Position numbers and translations under genes: made by a program
In this document: in pieces, positions 9,943 to 21,958 of the stretch
Numbering within the stretch: the first letter of the stretch is position 1
How the letters are laid out: each line of letters starts with the position of its first letter
Origin: Paratinospora sagittata
Lineage: Eukaryota > Streptophyta > Magnoliopsida > Ranunculales > Menispermaceae
NCBI GenBank assembly: GCA_035771175.1
Contig: CM069601.1
Span: 6,213,001-6,277,000, forward strand
Direction: 5' to 3'
Length of the DNA stretch: 64,000 bases
The notes under the pieces: model-generated
What the model was told of the DNA's origin: nothing
Seen by the model: only the letters and a program-made list of their open reading frames with translations
The model's database searches: none

Positions 9943-11690
9943 TAGCTTATATGATATAGTCATGCAAAAAGCTATGACCCAATACTTTTATTTTGGTGAC
10001 TGCACGTGCAATTCACCGATACTCAACTGCTTATGAATAAAGTTTAAAGTTTTTCACTTTGCAAAAAAAAAGTTTAAAGTTTTATAATTTTTGTTTAAAA
10101 AATATTATATTTTTAGTAATTTAGAAAGATAAAACTATCTTATTCATTCAAAATATAAGAAAACTAAAATAAATTAAATTAAAGAAGGCAAAATTGAAAA
10201 ATACTAAGTTGATGAGCCTTAAAAAAATAAAAGAGGTCGATTGTGATGCGGGAAAAAAATAGATTGTTAATTACTATATTACTCATTACAATACTTAAAC
10301 TATGTTTAAAAATTAAAAATAACAATAAAGTTTTCATAGATATGTTCGAAAGAAACGTAAGAACAATAACAAGGTGAATTTTTTGTTTTATTCAAAATAA
10401 TTAGTCTTAACATTATAAAACTACGATAACGAGTGTTTCACGATTATTTAATTCTTAAAAAATAATTTATTATAAATTATTTAATTCTTATTTGAATAGA
10501 TATAAAACTTTTGTTTTTGTTAATTATTGTAAACATTAACGCGGGAAATTGTAATTTTATCTGTATAAATTTATTTCTATATAAATTATCTACGTTTGGA
10601 TTAGTTTGTCATATAGGGAATATACAATAATATGCAATGTTTTTTCAGTACAATCCACAATCATAAAAGAAGATATCCTAAATACGAAAGGGACGTAGGA
10701 GGGTAACGTAATTCAAATAATGGGTATTTATAATCATAAATACCCATTAATTATTAATTATAGTTTTGGAATAATATTCATTAATGAGTATTTATGATTA
10801 AGTCATGTACACTTCAACACATTTCTATGCATGCCTTCAAGGAGGAACGTGTGTGTCTATTCAATGCTATAATTCAAATTTCAAATAAATATGTACAATT
10901 CACCTTAACGTATAATGTGTACATGTGCACAAAACAATGAAAACAAAATGTTTTTCCTTAGAACTTTTACTTTTTTTTTTTTTTTTTTGTGACTAACAGT
11001 GTGCATATGAACCATTTCATTCAAAGTGTAGAGTTCAATTCACTCTTCTTACAAATAAGTTGAAGTTTTTCCTTTTCTCATTAAAAGTGAGAGTGGGACC
11101 AATACCATTGTAGTTTGTTCACATAGTCATCATTTGGCCCCTTATATTCTTTGTCATTGTGCTCGTCTTTTTGTAGCTAGTAAAAGGTCTCGACTTCTTC
11201 AAATATTTTAAAGATACATTAAATAATAGGTTCTGAATTTATTATTATTATTATTTTTAAAGAAAGCTCAACCGAACACATATAAACAATCTTGTGTTTA
11301 AAAACAAAAACACTAATTTTAAATTCAATGTTAAATGCAGCCTTAACTTTATTATATCTATTATATCTTTTTTCACATTTACTAATTTTCATTGTGCAAT
11401 TTGTATCTTTTGTATTTCATTGATCTTTTATTTTAAATAAAGGTAGTTTTTTTAAGAAAATTAATAATATTAATAAAATATTATTATTAAATAGTAAAAT
11501 GTATATTAACCATTAAAAACTTATAGTTATGTTTTATTTTAAAAGTCAGTTACATGGTTAATACAGTAATTTAACTAATCTTCTACTTTATTTTTAGGCT
11601 TACTTTAGTCGTAACTTTTGTACGGAAACATTTTAATTATTAACATTTTCTTTTTTTTTTTATCATATATAGTGTTAGCCCCGTGCATGG
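9943..11690. other. AT-rich intergenic sequence
   Basis: No gene seen. It holds a near-perfect 30-bp palindrome at 10719-10748, an 18-base T tract near 10971-10988, and (about 10085-10450) a degenerate copy of an AT-rich dispersed repeat also found at 42930-43236 and 47566-48055. Confidence 0.6.
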
Positions 11691-12684
11691 GCTCAAGGGC
11701 CATCACCCCGTCTCCTATATATATAAAAGTAATGTTTGACTAACGCACTTTATTGACAATATATAAATTATCTCGAATCACGTGTTGATACGTGACTCGA
11801 GGTGACCAATGACTCGAAGAGGTAATGTCAACAAAATGTATTTGTATAGTATTTTATTCTGTTTTTAAAATGTGTTTATATTTATATATAATTTTTTTAA
11901 ATTCTGTTTTTTTTTCTATTTTTTACCCAAATTTGTGGGGGCCAAGCGCGTATAAATAAATAAATAAATATTTATTTATTTATATTTAATTTTAATTTTA
12001 ATTTTTTTTAATTCTGTTTTTTTTCTGCTTTTTACTTATTTTTAACAATTTTTTAATCCAAAAATTCTTACACATTTTTTAATTCAAAAAAAAAATTACT
12101 CATTATTCATCGCCCCTAATCGCAATTTGTATTTGTCGAAACCCTAGCAAAATGTGATTTTTACTGAGTGATTGAGTGAGATAACGGCGACGCTCCGGCG
12201 ACATTTCGGTGTTCGCAAGTTACTTCTTCTTCTTCCACTTTGCCAGTCTACCCTGTTTCACTGCTTCTACAACTTCTTTTCTTCTTCTTATTCTTCTTCT
12301 CTGTCTTCTCCTGCTCCTCCTTTCTTTTTTTGTTTCTTGTTTTTTGGGTTATTTTCTTCTACATCCAATGACACTCGGGTTGTCGCTGCTATCACACAGT
12401 GTGACTGTGACGCCTCGCTCTTGTATTTTATTATTTTTTCCTTTTTTTCCTTTTATAATTCAAGCATAGTAATTAATTTTTTTCATCATTTTGTATTTGC
12501 ATCACAAACAACAATTTTATCAATAAGGTTAAGTTGTTAGAATAATCCACAAACATTAAATATTTTTTTGAACTTGTTACTCTTTGATATTTATAAGAGA
12601 TTTGTAATAATTTTCTATTTGTATTAATTTTGTAGCTTTAATGCGTTGATTTTATAACTTTTATATTGTTGATTTTGTGGTTTT
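11691..12684. other. Unassigned stretch with transposon-like edge and gene-like fragment
   Basis: Near 11680-11720 there is a GC-rich hairpin-like motif (AGCCCCGTGCATGGGCT), then CAAGGGCCATCACCCC, which weakly resembles a hAT-type terminus. A perfect A/T palindrome lies near 11955-11985. Around 12100-12240 the sequence (AAACCCTAGCAAAATG, then a short GC-richer stretch) looks like a gene 5' end, but the ATG is followed at once by TGA. The frames at 12172-12540 are a Phe/Ser/Leu low-complexity run from a TTC/TTCT tract. I would not call a gene. Confidence 0.4.
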
Positions 12685-12697
12685 AAGTTATTTTAAG
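12685..12697 (+). repeat. Target-site duplication, left side of LINE 1
   Basis: AAGTTATTTTAAG, identical to 14745-14757 after the poly(A). Confidence 0.9.
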
Positions 12698-14746
12698 TCT
12701 GCTGTTAATGAGTGCAGCTCTATCAAGTCTATACTGGAAAACTATGCAGAGGCATCTTGACAATGCATTAACTACACCAAATCCGCCCTTTCTTTTGGTG
12801 TTAATGTACCTCAAGCACACAGATTACATGTCCAGCAAATTCTAAATGTTCCTATGGTAGAATGTCATATAAAATACCTTGGCATGCCCTCTATGATATC
12901 TAGAACTAAAAGCACGGTTTTTCAGTATAGAAAAGACAGAATATGGAATAAAATTAAAGGATGGACTTCAAATCTATTCTCAATGGGTGAGCGAGAAGTG
13001 TTACTAAAGGCGGTGATTCAAGCCATCCCAACGTACCAAATGGGATGCTTCAAGTTACCGGCTGGCTTATGGAAACAGATCGAACAAATCATGGCAAAAT
13101 ACTGGTGGGGAGGTAATTCTAAGGAGAAGTCTATTCACTGGAAGAAATGGAGAGATTTGTGCATCTCAAAGGGGAACGACGGTTTGGGATTTAAAAGCAT
13201 GGAATCTTTTAATCAAGCCATGCTTGCTAAGCGGGGTTGGAGGTTTACTACTATGGATACCTCATTGGCTTCTAGAGTTATGAAAGCCAAATATCATCCC
13301 AGAAATGCATTTATAAATGCAAAGTTGGGGTACAACCAATCTCACGCATGGCGAAGTATTCTTTGGGGACGAGAACTCCTCCAACATGGGCTCAGATGGC
13401 GAGTGGGAGATGGACGGCAAATCAAAATATTCAAAGATAAATGGATTCCACGTGAATCGACATTTAGATCAAGATATCACTCAGATTTGAATCCGGATGC
13501 ATATGTTGCTGATCTTATTATTTCCGGGAAGTGGAATATGGAGCTCATCCATAACCATTTTCATAGTGACGACGCTGCAGCCATTCTATCTATTCCTCTT
13601 AGTGCATATGGTATAGAAGATGCTTTAGCATGGCATTATGAGAAGCACGGTAGATACACAGTGAAAAGTGGTTACAGAATTGCAATGGAGATCAAGAATG
13701 AACCTTCATCCTCTTCGGCTTCCATGGACCAAATGGGTTGGAGAAATATATGGAATGTGAAGCTACCTAATAAAATCAAGTTATTCTTTTGGAAAACTGT
13801 ACAAAACTGCTTACACACTGGTGAATGTTTGGTTAGACGCCATATTACTCAAGCAGGACAATGTCCGGTTTGTAATAGGGAGATGGAGTCCTCAGCGCAT
13901 GTATTCTTTGAATGCAAAACAGCAAAGGAAGCATGGTTCTCTCTATTCCCAACCGTCTCACCTTTGACACTATTTGACCCAAGAGATATCCATTTGCACT
14001 ACCCAAAAGATGAGCTTGAAACCGTTATTACAGATTTCTGGGCACTGTGGAACAATAGAAACAGGGTTGCTCATGGGGTTACGGGGATTAAAGGTTCAGA
14101 GATAGTTGAATGGGTAACATCATATATGCAGTCATTCAGAGATGCTCAGCAGGAAGGTCGAATTAGTGGAAATGCATCAAATTTATCCAGGGTAGAATAT
14201 CAGCAGCATTGGATACCTCCACAGGAGAACCTCCTTAAATTGAACTCAGATGCTGCAGTTGATTATTCAAGAGGTATTATTGGTTTGGGGTGTGCTATTC
14301 GTAATTCCAGGGGGGAGATATTACTAGCAGCAGTGAAGAAGCTGAATATTTGTCCATCGATTGAGGTTGCAGAGGCGTTAGCTATGGAGGAAGGAATTAA
14401 AAAAACCAAGGAAGCACTATGTTGCCCATCAGTGGCAGAATCTGATTCACAAACACTGATTCAGATGATCCAAGGAAAGCTGGTATCTAATCTGGAGGTA
14501 GCAACTGTTATCCATGATATATGTCATATGTCAACTATCACATGAAATCCTTTTACAGGATTTCACTTTCACTCCAAGACAGAACAATGAAGTGGCTCAT
14601 GCCTTGGCTAAGTTTGCATTATCTGTTGATCAAGAGTTAGTTTGGTGGGAAGATAACCCTGTGTGGGTCTTTGATCTGGCAACCAGGATTGTAATCTTTT
14701 CTCTCCTTAATGCAAGTCATCCAAATTTCCCTAAAAAAAAAAAAAA
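12698..14746 (+). mobile_element. 5'-truncated L1-type LINE with RNase H tail (LINE 1)
   Basis: A non-LTR retrotransposon remnant inserted by target-primed reverse transcription. It is bounded by a 13-bp duplication, begins inside the reverse transcriptase region of ORF2, and ends in about 14 A residues (14733-14746). The upstream endonuclease and most of the RT are missing, as expected for incomplete reverse transcription. It cannot be mobile. The exact duplication and the long surviving frame (563 codons) suggest moderate age. Confidence 0.95.
12854..14545 (+). pseudogene. LINE ORF2 C-terminal part: RT thumb, zf-RVT, RNase H
   Basis: The frame is open for 563 codons, and ORF2 homology extends upstream to 12698 through one in-frame TGA near 12757. 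KYLGMP and WxxKxLSxxGREVLLKAV-like residues (about 10-60) mark the end of the reverse transcriptase. A zinc-binding RT-associated domain lies around residue 336 (CPVCNREMESSAHVFFEC). A plant RNase H domain starts near 463 (LNSDAA), with Glu in VAEALAMEEG and Asp in AESDSQTL. After about 14520 the frame shifts; the last part (FTPRQNNEVAHALAKFAL, to about 14700) continues in another frame. RNase H at this position is known from a subset of plant L1 elements. Confidence 0.9.
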
Positions 14747-14757
14747 GTTATTTTAAG
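14745..14757 (+). repeat. Target-site duplication, right side of LINE 1
   Basis: AAGTTATTTTAAG, overlapping the last two A residues of the poly(A) tail. Its exact match to 12685-12697 fixes the insertion. Confidence 0.9.
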
Positions 14758-15464
14758 TATTTGTGTAAAATTTAAGGTAATTTTCTTCTTGTGTTAATTT
14801 TGTAGCTTTATTGTATTGATTATGTAATTGTGTGCTTTGTGTCGAGTGTGATAATTGTACAAATATGTTTTTTTATGCAGTATAATTTTAAATGTGAAAA
14901 ATTAAAAAAATTAAAAATAAAAAATTAGAACAATTGAGTCTATTTAAAAAAGAGTACTAGATAAGTTTTTTTGGTAAAAACTTTAAAATGTATTTTGGGT
15001 ATTTTTGATTTGTTGTAATGTTTTATTTTTTGGAACTTTTGTAAATGTATTTGATCTTTTTTTATAATGAGTTATTTTAATATTTTGAATATGGTTGTAA
15101 TGTGTTATTTATAAAATTATTTATTTATTTATAGAAATATATAATTGTAATGTATTTGTGATATTTATAAATATATTTGTTTGTTAATGTGTAGAAAGGC
15201 CCATTTTATATATTTCATCCGGGCCTTCAAATAAGTAGGACGGCTCTGATCATTACACCATAGACAACATTAATATCTTAGAATAATAACATTTATTATT
15301 ATTGTAATTTAAATTGTATTTTTAATTAAAAACTAAAAATTTGATAAATAAATCACATGCAACAAAAGCAAGTGCATATAATCACTTGAGAGGAGGAAAA
15401 AAACCAACTGTTCATATAAAAATCAAATCAACCAAAAAAAAAAAAAAAGAGGTTGGGGAAGGAA
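14758..15464. other. AT-rich sequence with possible transposon terminus
   Basis: No gene seen. Near 15193-15252 the motif AGGCCC...CCGGGCCTTC...GGACGGCTCTG resembles the decayed 3' end of a plant DNA transposon. It could pair with the CAAGGGCCATC motif near 11692, but I could not find a matching target duplication. Confidence 0.35.
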
Positions 15465-16030
15465 TTATAACAAAAATAAAATAAAAAATGACCAAAGTAA
15501 GACATTATTATATATATAAATGCATGGTACCTCAAATAAAACCGACATAGAATCAGTAAGGGTGAGAGGTACTATGAAGTCAAATCTAGCCCTATATAGT
15601 GCGTGGCAAATAACCATTGGGAAATACCAATCCGTAAGAATACGACACAGAAGTACAACAGCACAACCCACATGGGGACGCACTTGGCGTGACGCTGGAG
15701 CATCTTTCATTCCACGACACGTGCTGCATGGCAGACGTATGTCCCGTCGGCGTCGAAGCGCGCGAGAGAACCTGGGAACATTATTCCTAGCGAGCAGAAG
15801 ATGACGACGCAGCAGCAGCTTTGTTGGTTGAACCGGTGGACTGGCTGGTGCGGGTGCGACGCGATCGGAGGGACCCAGGGCCTGAGCCACAGCGAGCCAG
15901 TGGGTGCGGTTTTAAGGTTGGGGAAAAACGGTACGCGGTTGCGTCATTTTCGAACGTCACGGGGGTGGTTACTGGCTAAAACCTGAAGGATAAAATCCTC
16001 GGGTTCTCTCCACGCCTCTTTCATGCCGCC
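15465..16030. other. GC-rich island, possible gene 5' region, split by the Copia insertion
   Basis: It is markedly more GC-rich than the surroundings, with a CACGTG G-box near 15718 and short open frames on both strands. No conserved protein is recognised. Sequence with two further CACGTG motifs continues after the Copia element (from 23238), so the native locus was one block before the insertion. It might be an abandoned promoter or a captured gene fragment. Neither strand gives a convincing product. Confidence 0.35.
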
Positions 16031-16035
16031 TCCCT
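16031..16035 (+). repeat. Target-site duplication, left side of Copia element
   Basis: TCCCT, repeated at 23233-23237. Confidence 0.9.
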
Positions 16036-17289
16036 TGTTTGAAAATTAGGTAATTAAACATAATTTTTTTATCATTTTCAATTAAATATTAAAGTGAAAC
16101 CTATAAATAATTTTAGGTAGGACCAAGTTAATTATTAATCTTTGATATATAAAGATTAAAAATATATAAATATTTAATTATATTTATTTATATATGAATG
16201 AGAAATTGAGTCTAAAGTAGCTTACTTGATATGTGTAAAATGGTAAAATTTAAAAATAATCTGAGTCTCACATAAAAAAGATAGAATTTTAATTATTTAC
16301 TTATAAGTGTAACTAGAGTACTATACTTGAATTTCAACTAACACACACACACAAAGAAAGCTCAAGGGTGATGCAAATTACCTCGCGCACGTGCGCACAG
16401 GAGTGTGTGAGGGCAAAATGGTGATTTGGCAACTTAGGGCAATTTGGGTGTACAGCACGTATGCATCGTCGCGAGGAGCTGGGAAGCTTTTCATTTTTTA
16501 AGATCAAGATAGATCGGACGGATGAGATGCGTCTCTGGAAGATCGGATCTAGGACGTCCAGATGCAATGAATGTAGTTATATGTCTAGGTGCGATGTACG
16601 AAGATCCGACGGTGTGGGATCGGATGTGTTGATCGAGACCGATTGGATCGACCGCGATCCAATGGTGCAGGATCGGTTGTGACGAGTGAAGTTGTTAGAC
16701 TGCGCCTAAATTGATGGGATACGATCCAACGGTGTACGATCGGGTGGGTTAATCAAGTCCGTCAAATCGCAATCAAACTCAATCCAACAGTGCAGAAACA
16801 GGCACCATGTACAACCACGAGCCCTCCTGAACTCGGAAATTCATCCCATAAAATTTCAAAATATCTGAATTTTCTTTTATTCTCTCTTATCTGCTTGTAG
16901 CATTCTTTTGTGAGTGAGTACAACCAATTTTAGTTCGATTATTATTGTGAATTGAAGTGTAGTTGTCACAAGAAGGAGATTGTTGTATCCTATGAGACAA
17001 GTGTCATACATCGTGAGCACCTAAGTGGGACATAATTGTCTTAAAGACATAGAGTCACGCTCTAGCCTCAATTTACGTCGTTACTCTGTTGGAATAGTAA
17101 TTGATCTAGTTTAACTAGATATAGTCTTGTCCCTAGTACCTTTAAATAGTGAACAGGAGGCAGCTTGCTGCTCTAGAAGAGTAGTATTTGAACGAGACCA
17201 TTATGACTCCACTACTCAGACTATAGACTAATCTAGTTGATTATTTTGAAAGCTAATTTTCAGTGAAGATTGCCACCATACAATCAACA
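16036..17289 (+). mobile_element. 5' LTR of the Copia element
   Basis: 1254 bp, beginning TGTTTGAAAATTAGG and ending CAATCAACA. It aligns along its length with 21959-23232. Repeated GATCCAACGGTG-like motifs occur in the middle (about 16600-16800). The segment holding TATAAATA in the 3' LTR (22756-22763) is missing near 16820, so this copy appears to have lost its core promoter. Confidence 0.9.
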
Positions 17290-17306
17290 ATCTTAAGACA
17301 TTTAAC

Positions 17307-18200
17307 ATGATGGAAATAGACTCTGCCCCAAAACCAACTACTACTTCTGTGAAACCTGAGAAGCCAGAGAAGTTCGTTGGCACTAACTTCAAAAGGTGGC
17401 AACAAAAGATGTTATTTTACTTGACCACCCTCAACTTAGTCAAGGTGTTGAATGAAGACGAACCTGAACTGAGGGATGATGAGTCTAACAAACATGTCAT
17501 TGTTGCAATTCAAGCATGGAGACACTCTGATTTTTTATGCAAGAATTACATTTTGAATGGGCTGGAAAATACACTGTATAATGTGTATAGTACAGCCCGT
17601 ATTGCCAAGGAACTCTAGAATTCTCCGGATAAGAAATACAAGACTAAAGATGTTGGCCATAAGAAATTTGTGGTCAGCAGGTTCCTTGATTACAAAGTGG
17701 TGGACTCAAAGACTGTGCTGGATTAAGTTCAAGAGTCACAAATTATTCTCCATGAGATTCATGCAGAGATAATGTTTTTGAGTGAATCTTTTCAAGTGGC
17801 TGCAATTATTGAGAAGCTGCCACCTACTTGGAAAGATTTCAAGAACTATCTCAAGCACAAGCGTAAGGAGATGAGACTTGAGGGCCTTATTGTCAGACTT
17901 CGGATTGAACAAGACAATAAGAATCATGACAAGAAAACTAGAGACCGTACAAAGCCTAAAGTTAACCTTGTGGAGGGAAAGCATGCCAAGAACAAGAAGC
18001 TCAAGCACACTAGTGATAATCAAGTCGAAAAGAAAGGCAAAGCCCATAAGTTCAATGACAAGTGCTATAATTGCCAAAAACAAGGGCACAAAGCCAAAGA
18101 TTGTCGATCGAAAGGAAAGTCCAAGAACGATCAAGTCAATATGACTGAAGAGAAGACTGAAGATGTAACTGACATGACGCTATCTGCTGTGGTTTTTTAA
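17307..18200 (+). pseudogene. gag: Copia gag remnant
   Basis: ATG at 17307 opens a frame with KFVGTNFKRWQQKMLFYLTT, the typical start of Copia gag. The frame breaks at 17618 and is recovered from about 17772 to 18200 ([20 protein letters not shown]). A CCHC zinc knuckle, [14 protein letters not shown], lies at 18063-18104. At least one frameshift and several stops separate the two halves, so no working protein is made. Confidence 0.85.
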
Positions 18201-18227
18201 GCCAACATGGTTGATGAACCCAGATAG

Positions 18228-18656
18228 TGGTGGATTAATACTGGAGCCACCCAACATGTATCTGCTGATAAGAGCATGTTTTCCTCTTATAGAGCAATAA
18301 GAGGACGTAATCTGATCATGGACAATTCAGCAATTTCAGCAATAACGGGTCTTGGGAAGGTGGTTCTCAAGATGACCTCAGGAAAGGAATTCACCTTGAT
18401 CGATGTGTTGCATATACCTGACATCCGGAAGAATCTTGTTTCAGGCTCACTGTTGAGCAAAAGTGGTTTTAGGATGGTCTTTGACTCCAATAAATTTGTA
18501 CTTTCTAAAAATAGTATATTTGTGGGAAAGGGGTACTTGGAAAGGGGATTAATCAAAATGAATGTAATGCCTGTAATCCGTAACTTTGAAGATAATAAAG
18601 ATTCATCTTCTGTTTATTTTTTGGAGTTTTCTTGTTTATGGCATAATAGATTATGA
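18228..18656 (+). pseudogene. Copia protease region remnant
   Basis: WWINTGATQHV begins at 18228, and VLHIPDIRKNLVSGSLL is at about 18408. In Copia proteases the fourth residue of this motif is the catalytic Asp; here codon 18237-18239 is AAT (Asn), a single G-to-A change. A stop (about 18200) separates it from gag. Confidence 0.8.
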
Positions 18657-18717
18657 CATGTTAATTTTAATTCATTACAAAAATTGATGAATTTAGAATT
18701 ATTACCTAACTATCAAA

Positions 18718-19436
18718 TTGATCCAAATCAAAAAGTGGGAAATATGTGTTGAGGCAAAGTTAACTAAAACACCATTTCATTCAATTGAAAGAAACACTAA
18801 ACCTCTAGAATTAATTCACAACGATATAGGTGACTTAAAATTTGTACAAACTGGAGGAAGGAAAAAATATTTTATTACTTTTATTGATGACAGTACAAAA
18901 TATTGTTATGTTTATTTGCTTAAAAGATAAGATGAAGCTTTAGAAATATTCAAACACTATAAGAATGAGGTTGAAAATCAACTTGGTAAAAAGATAAAGG
19001 CAATAAGAAGCGACAGAGGTGGTAAATATGAAGCACATTTTGGTGCATTCTGCAAGAACATGGTATTATTTATCAAACAACTGCTATTTATTCCCCTCAA
19101 TCAAATGGTATTGTTGAACGCAAGAACCGAACATTGAAAGAAATGATGAATGTCATATTGATAAGTTTTGGGTTACCTCAGAATATGTGGGGGAAAGTAA
19201 TTCTCTCCGCTAACTACATTCTTAACAAAATACCCCGTAAAAATAAGGATGTTACTCCTTATGAGCTGTGGAAAGGTCGGAAACCTTCCTATAAATATTT
19301 AAAAGTGTGGGGGTGTTTAGCTAAGGTGGCAATACCTGAACCTAAAAAGGTTAAGATAGGGCCTAAAATCATTGATTGTATATTCATTGGTTATGTTCAT
19401 AACAGTAGTGTACATAGATTCCTTATATACAAATAA
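18718..19436 (+). pseudogene. Copia integrase remnant
   Basis: The DDE core is recognisable across two frames: the first Asp in HNDIGDL (about 18820), the second in SDRGGKYE (about 19012), and Glu in PQSNGIVERKNR (about 19095-19130). It is followed by TPYELWKGRKPSYKYLKVWG, typical of Copia integrase C-terminal regions. There are frameshifts near 18930 and 19060. Confidence 0.85.
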
Positions 19437-19639
19437 GATATTTGTGATATACATGAGAATATAATTATGGAATCTAAAAATACATCATTTTTTGAGCATA
19501 TTTTTCCAAATAAAAATATGTAAGAGCTAAGCTCCAATAAAAGAAACCTATGACACTACAAATAACAGTCGTAATCCTCTAGATAAAAATTTAAAGGATG
19601 AACCTAGACGTAGTAAAAGGGCTAAAGTTGCAAAGTCTT

Positions 19640-20790
19640 TTGGTCCTAATTTATAACGTATATGTTAGAAAGTGAGCCTCAAACTTTTAAAGAGGCAATG
19701 TCAACACCTGAAGCTCTTTTTTGGAAAGAAGTAATAAATAGTGAAATTGAATCAATCGTGCACAATCATACATAGGAATTGGTAGATTTACCATAAGGTA
19801 TGACGCCTTTAGGGTGTAAATAGATTTTTAAAAGAAAATTAAAGGTTGACAGTTCAGTTGATAAATATAAGGCTAGGTTGGTAGCCAAGGGCTTTTAAAC
19901 AAAAAGAGGGTCTTGATTTCTTCGATACATATTCACTGGTAACTAGAATAACATCCATAAGAATGTTAATTGCTATTACTGCAATAAACAATCTTAAAAT
20001 TCATCAAATGGATGCTAAGACAACTTTCTTAAATGGTGAATTAGAAGAAGAGATATATATATGCAACAACCTGAAGGATTCGTTGCATCTGGACAAGAAT
20101 ATAAGGTGTGTAGACTTGTTAAATCACTATATGAATTAAAACAAACACCAAAACAATGACATATTAAATTTAACAATGTCATGTTGTCCAATGGTTTTAA
20201 AATCAATGAATGTGAAAAATATGTATATATCAAAAACTCACCAAAGGGCTATGTCAAAGTGTGTCTTTACATGGATGATATGTTGATTATGGGTAATAAT
20301 AATAAAGTCATAATCAAGTCTACCAAGAAAATGTTGATTAGACATTTTGATATGAAAGATATAGACGTTGTTGATGTTATTTTAGGGATTGAAACTTTTA
20401 AAATATTTGATGAATTAGTCTTGTCTCAATCTCATTACATTGAGAAAATATTGATTAAATTCAATAAATATGATACTAGTCCTATAAAAACACCTATAGA
20501 TGTGAATTTACATTTTATCAAGAATAAAGGGCAACCCATAAATCAATTAGAATATTTGCGTATACTTGGTAGTCAAATTTATGTTATGGTATGTACACGA
20601 ACCGACATACCATGTGCAATTAATAAATTGAGTCAATTTACAAGCAATCCAGGCAAGGCTCATTGGAAAGCTTTTATTAGGGTACTTAGAATATCTAAGG
20701 AAGACACAACATTATGGATTGTATTATACAAGATATCCAGCTCTTCTAGAAGGATATAGTGATGCAAACTAAATATCTGACTCTAAGGAC
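19640..20790 (+). pseudogene. Copia reverse transcriptase remnant
   Basis: HQMDAKTTFLNGELEEEIYI-like sequence lies near 20005-20065, and the active-site motif VCLYMDDMLIMG at about 20262 (YVDDM in living copies). [20 protein letters not shown] follows near 20635. Many stops and shifts are present. The end of the region is duplicated in tandem. Confidence 0.85.
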
Positions 20791-20920
20791 TCATTGGAAA
20801 GCTTTTATTAGGGTACTTAGAATATCTAGGAAGACACAACATTATGGATTGTATTATACAAGATATCCAGCTCTTCTAGAAGGATATAATGATGCAAACT
20901 GAATATCTGACTCCAAGGAC
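20660..20920 (+). repeat. 131-bp tandem duplication within Copia pol
   Basis: 20660-20790 and 20791-20920 are near-identical head-to-tail copies, each starting TCATTGGAAAGCTTTTATTA, with a one-base indel and a few substitutions. Such a duplication probably postdates the element's loss of function. Confidence 0.9.
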
Positions 20921-21010
20921 ACAAAATCTACGAGTTGATATGTGTTCACAATTGGAAGATGAACGATATCACGAAAATCTTCAAAACAAACATGTATAGC
21001 CAGATCCACT

Positions 21011-21310
21011 ATGGAATCTAAATTTATAGCTTTAGATAAAGTTGGAGAAGAAGCAGAATGGCTTCATAACTTTTTAGAGGATATTTCGTGTTGGTCCAAA
21101 CCTGTCTCAGTAGTATGCATTCATTGTGATAGTATGTATGCTATAGCTAGAGCACAGAATAAGACGTATAATGGTAAGTCAAGAATATACGTCGAAAACA
21201 CAACACCATTAAACAGTTACTTGAAAATGAAGTAATATTCATAGATTATACCAAATCAAAGGACAACCTTGCGGATCCACTAACTAAAGGTTTGGCTAGG
21301 TACATTGATC
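21011..21310 (+). pseudogene. Copia RNase H remnant
   Basis: MESKFIALDKVGEEAEWLHN corresponds to the usual Copia RNase H segment. After a frame break, SKDNLADPLTKGLA (about 21255-21297) is the conserved polyprotein C-terminus. Confidence 0.85.
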
Positions 21311-21949
21311 ATCTAGGGGAATGGGGTTAAAACCTATTAAATAAAGTTTCATAGTGGAAACCCAACTTAGATGACTAGAAATCCCAAGAACTAGGTTCAA
21401 AAGGGACAACTAAATTGTGAAATATGGTGTAGTATTAAGGAAAATCACACTCCTACCCATTCCTATGATACAATAGTGTTGCCTGCATAATGAGTAAGGA
21501 TAAGCATTGTTTTTAATGATTCCTATGACATATTAATTATGTGGGGTATAGCAGGGATACTTTTAATAGGACATCACCTATGTGAGTGTGAACTTGGGTC
21601 AATTCTATGAGGATTTTAAGGCTTGAGTACTCATGAATCCGAGAGTTGTTCAGGACCAAAATCAACACAACCGTGAGAACCAAAATTGTTCGGAATTGAG
21701 TTGTGTATACATTATTGTCTTGGTTTGCATCAACGACAGAACAATTCAAGACATCGTGTTCACTGATTAGCTAGCAAATCTGATAGTGTTTCACTAGGAA
21801 AGGTTCAAAGCCACAAGCTACCTATCCCAATGCAACTCGTTCCACTAATACTCTATCTAGTGTCTGCATTAAAAAAATTTCAAAATTGCATCAAACATCC
21901 ATTTATGTGGGGGATGATAGAATATGCAATTAGTTCAATTTCCATTCAT

Positions 21950-21958
21950 GTGGGGGAT
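21950..21958 (+). promoter_or_regulatory. Polypurine tract of the Copia element
   Basis: GTGGGGGAT lies immediately before the TGTTGG start of the 3' LTR. This is the expected primer position for plus-strand synthesis. Confidence 0.7.

Noticed and set aside
12172..12540. 122- and 86-codon frames rich in Phe, Ser and Leu
   Set aside because: They come from a TTC/TTCT-rich tract, start with TTG or overlap each other in two frames, and match no family.
11692..15252. A single 3.5-kb DNA transposon from CAAGGGCCATC to GGACGGCTCTG containing LINE 1
   Set aside because: The two ends are only weakly inverted and no matching target duplication was found, so I list the edges only as suggestive.
15465..15890. 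141-codon minus-strand frame in the GC-rich island
   Set aside because: No recognisable domain; the composition follows the GC-rich DNA and the frame runs on into AT-rich sequence.
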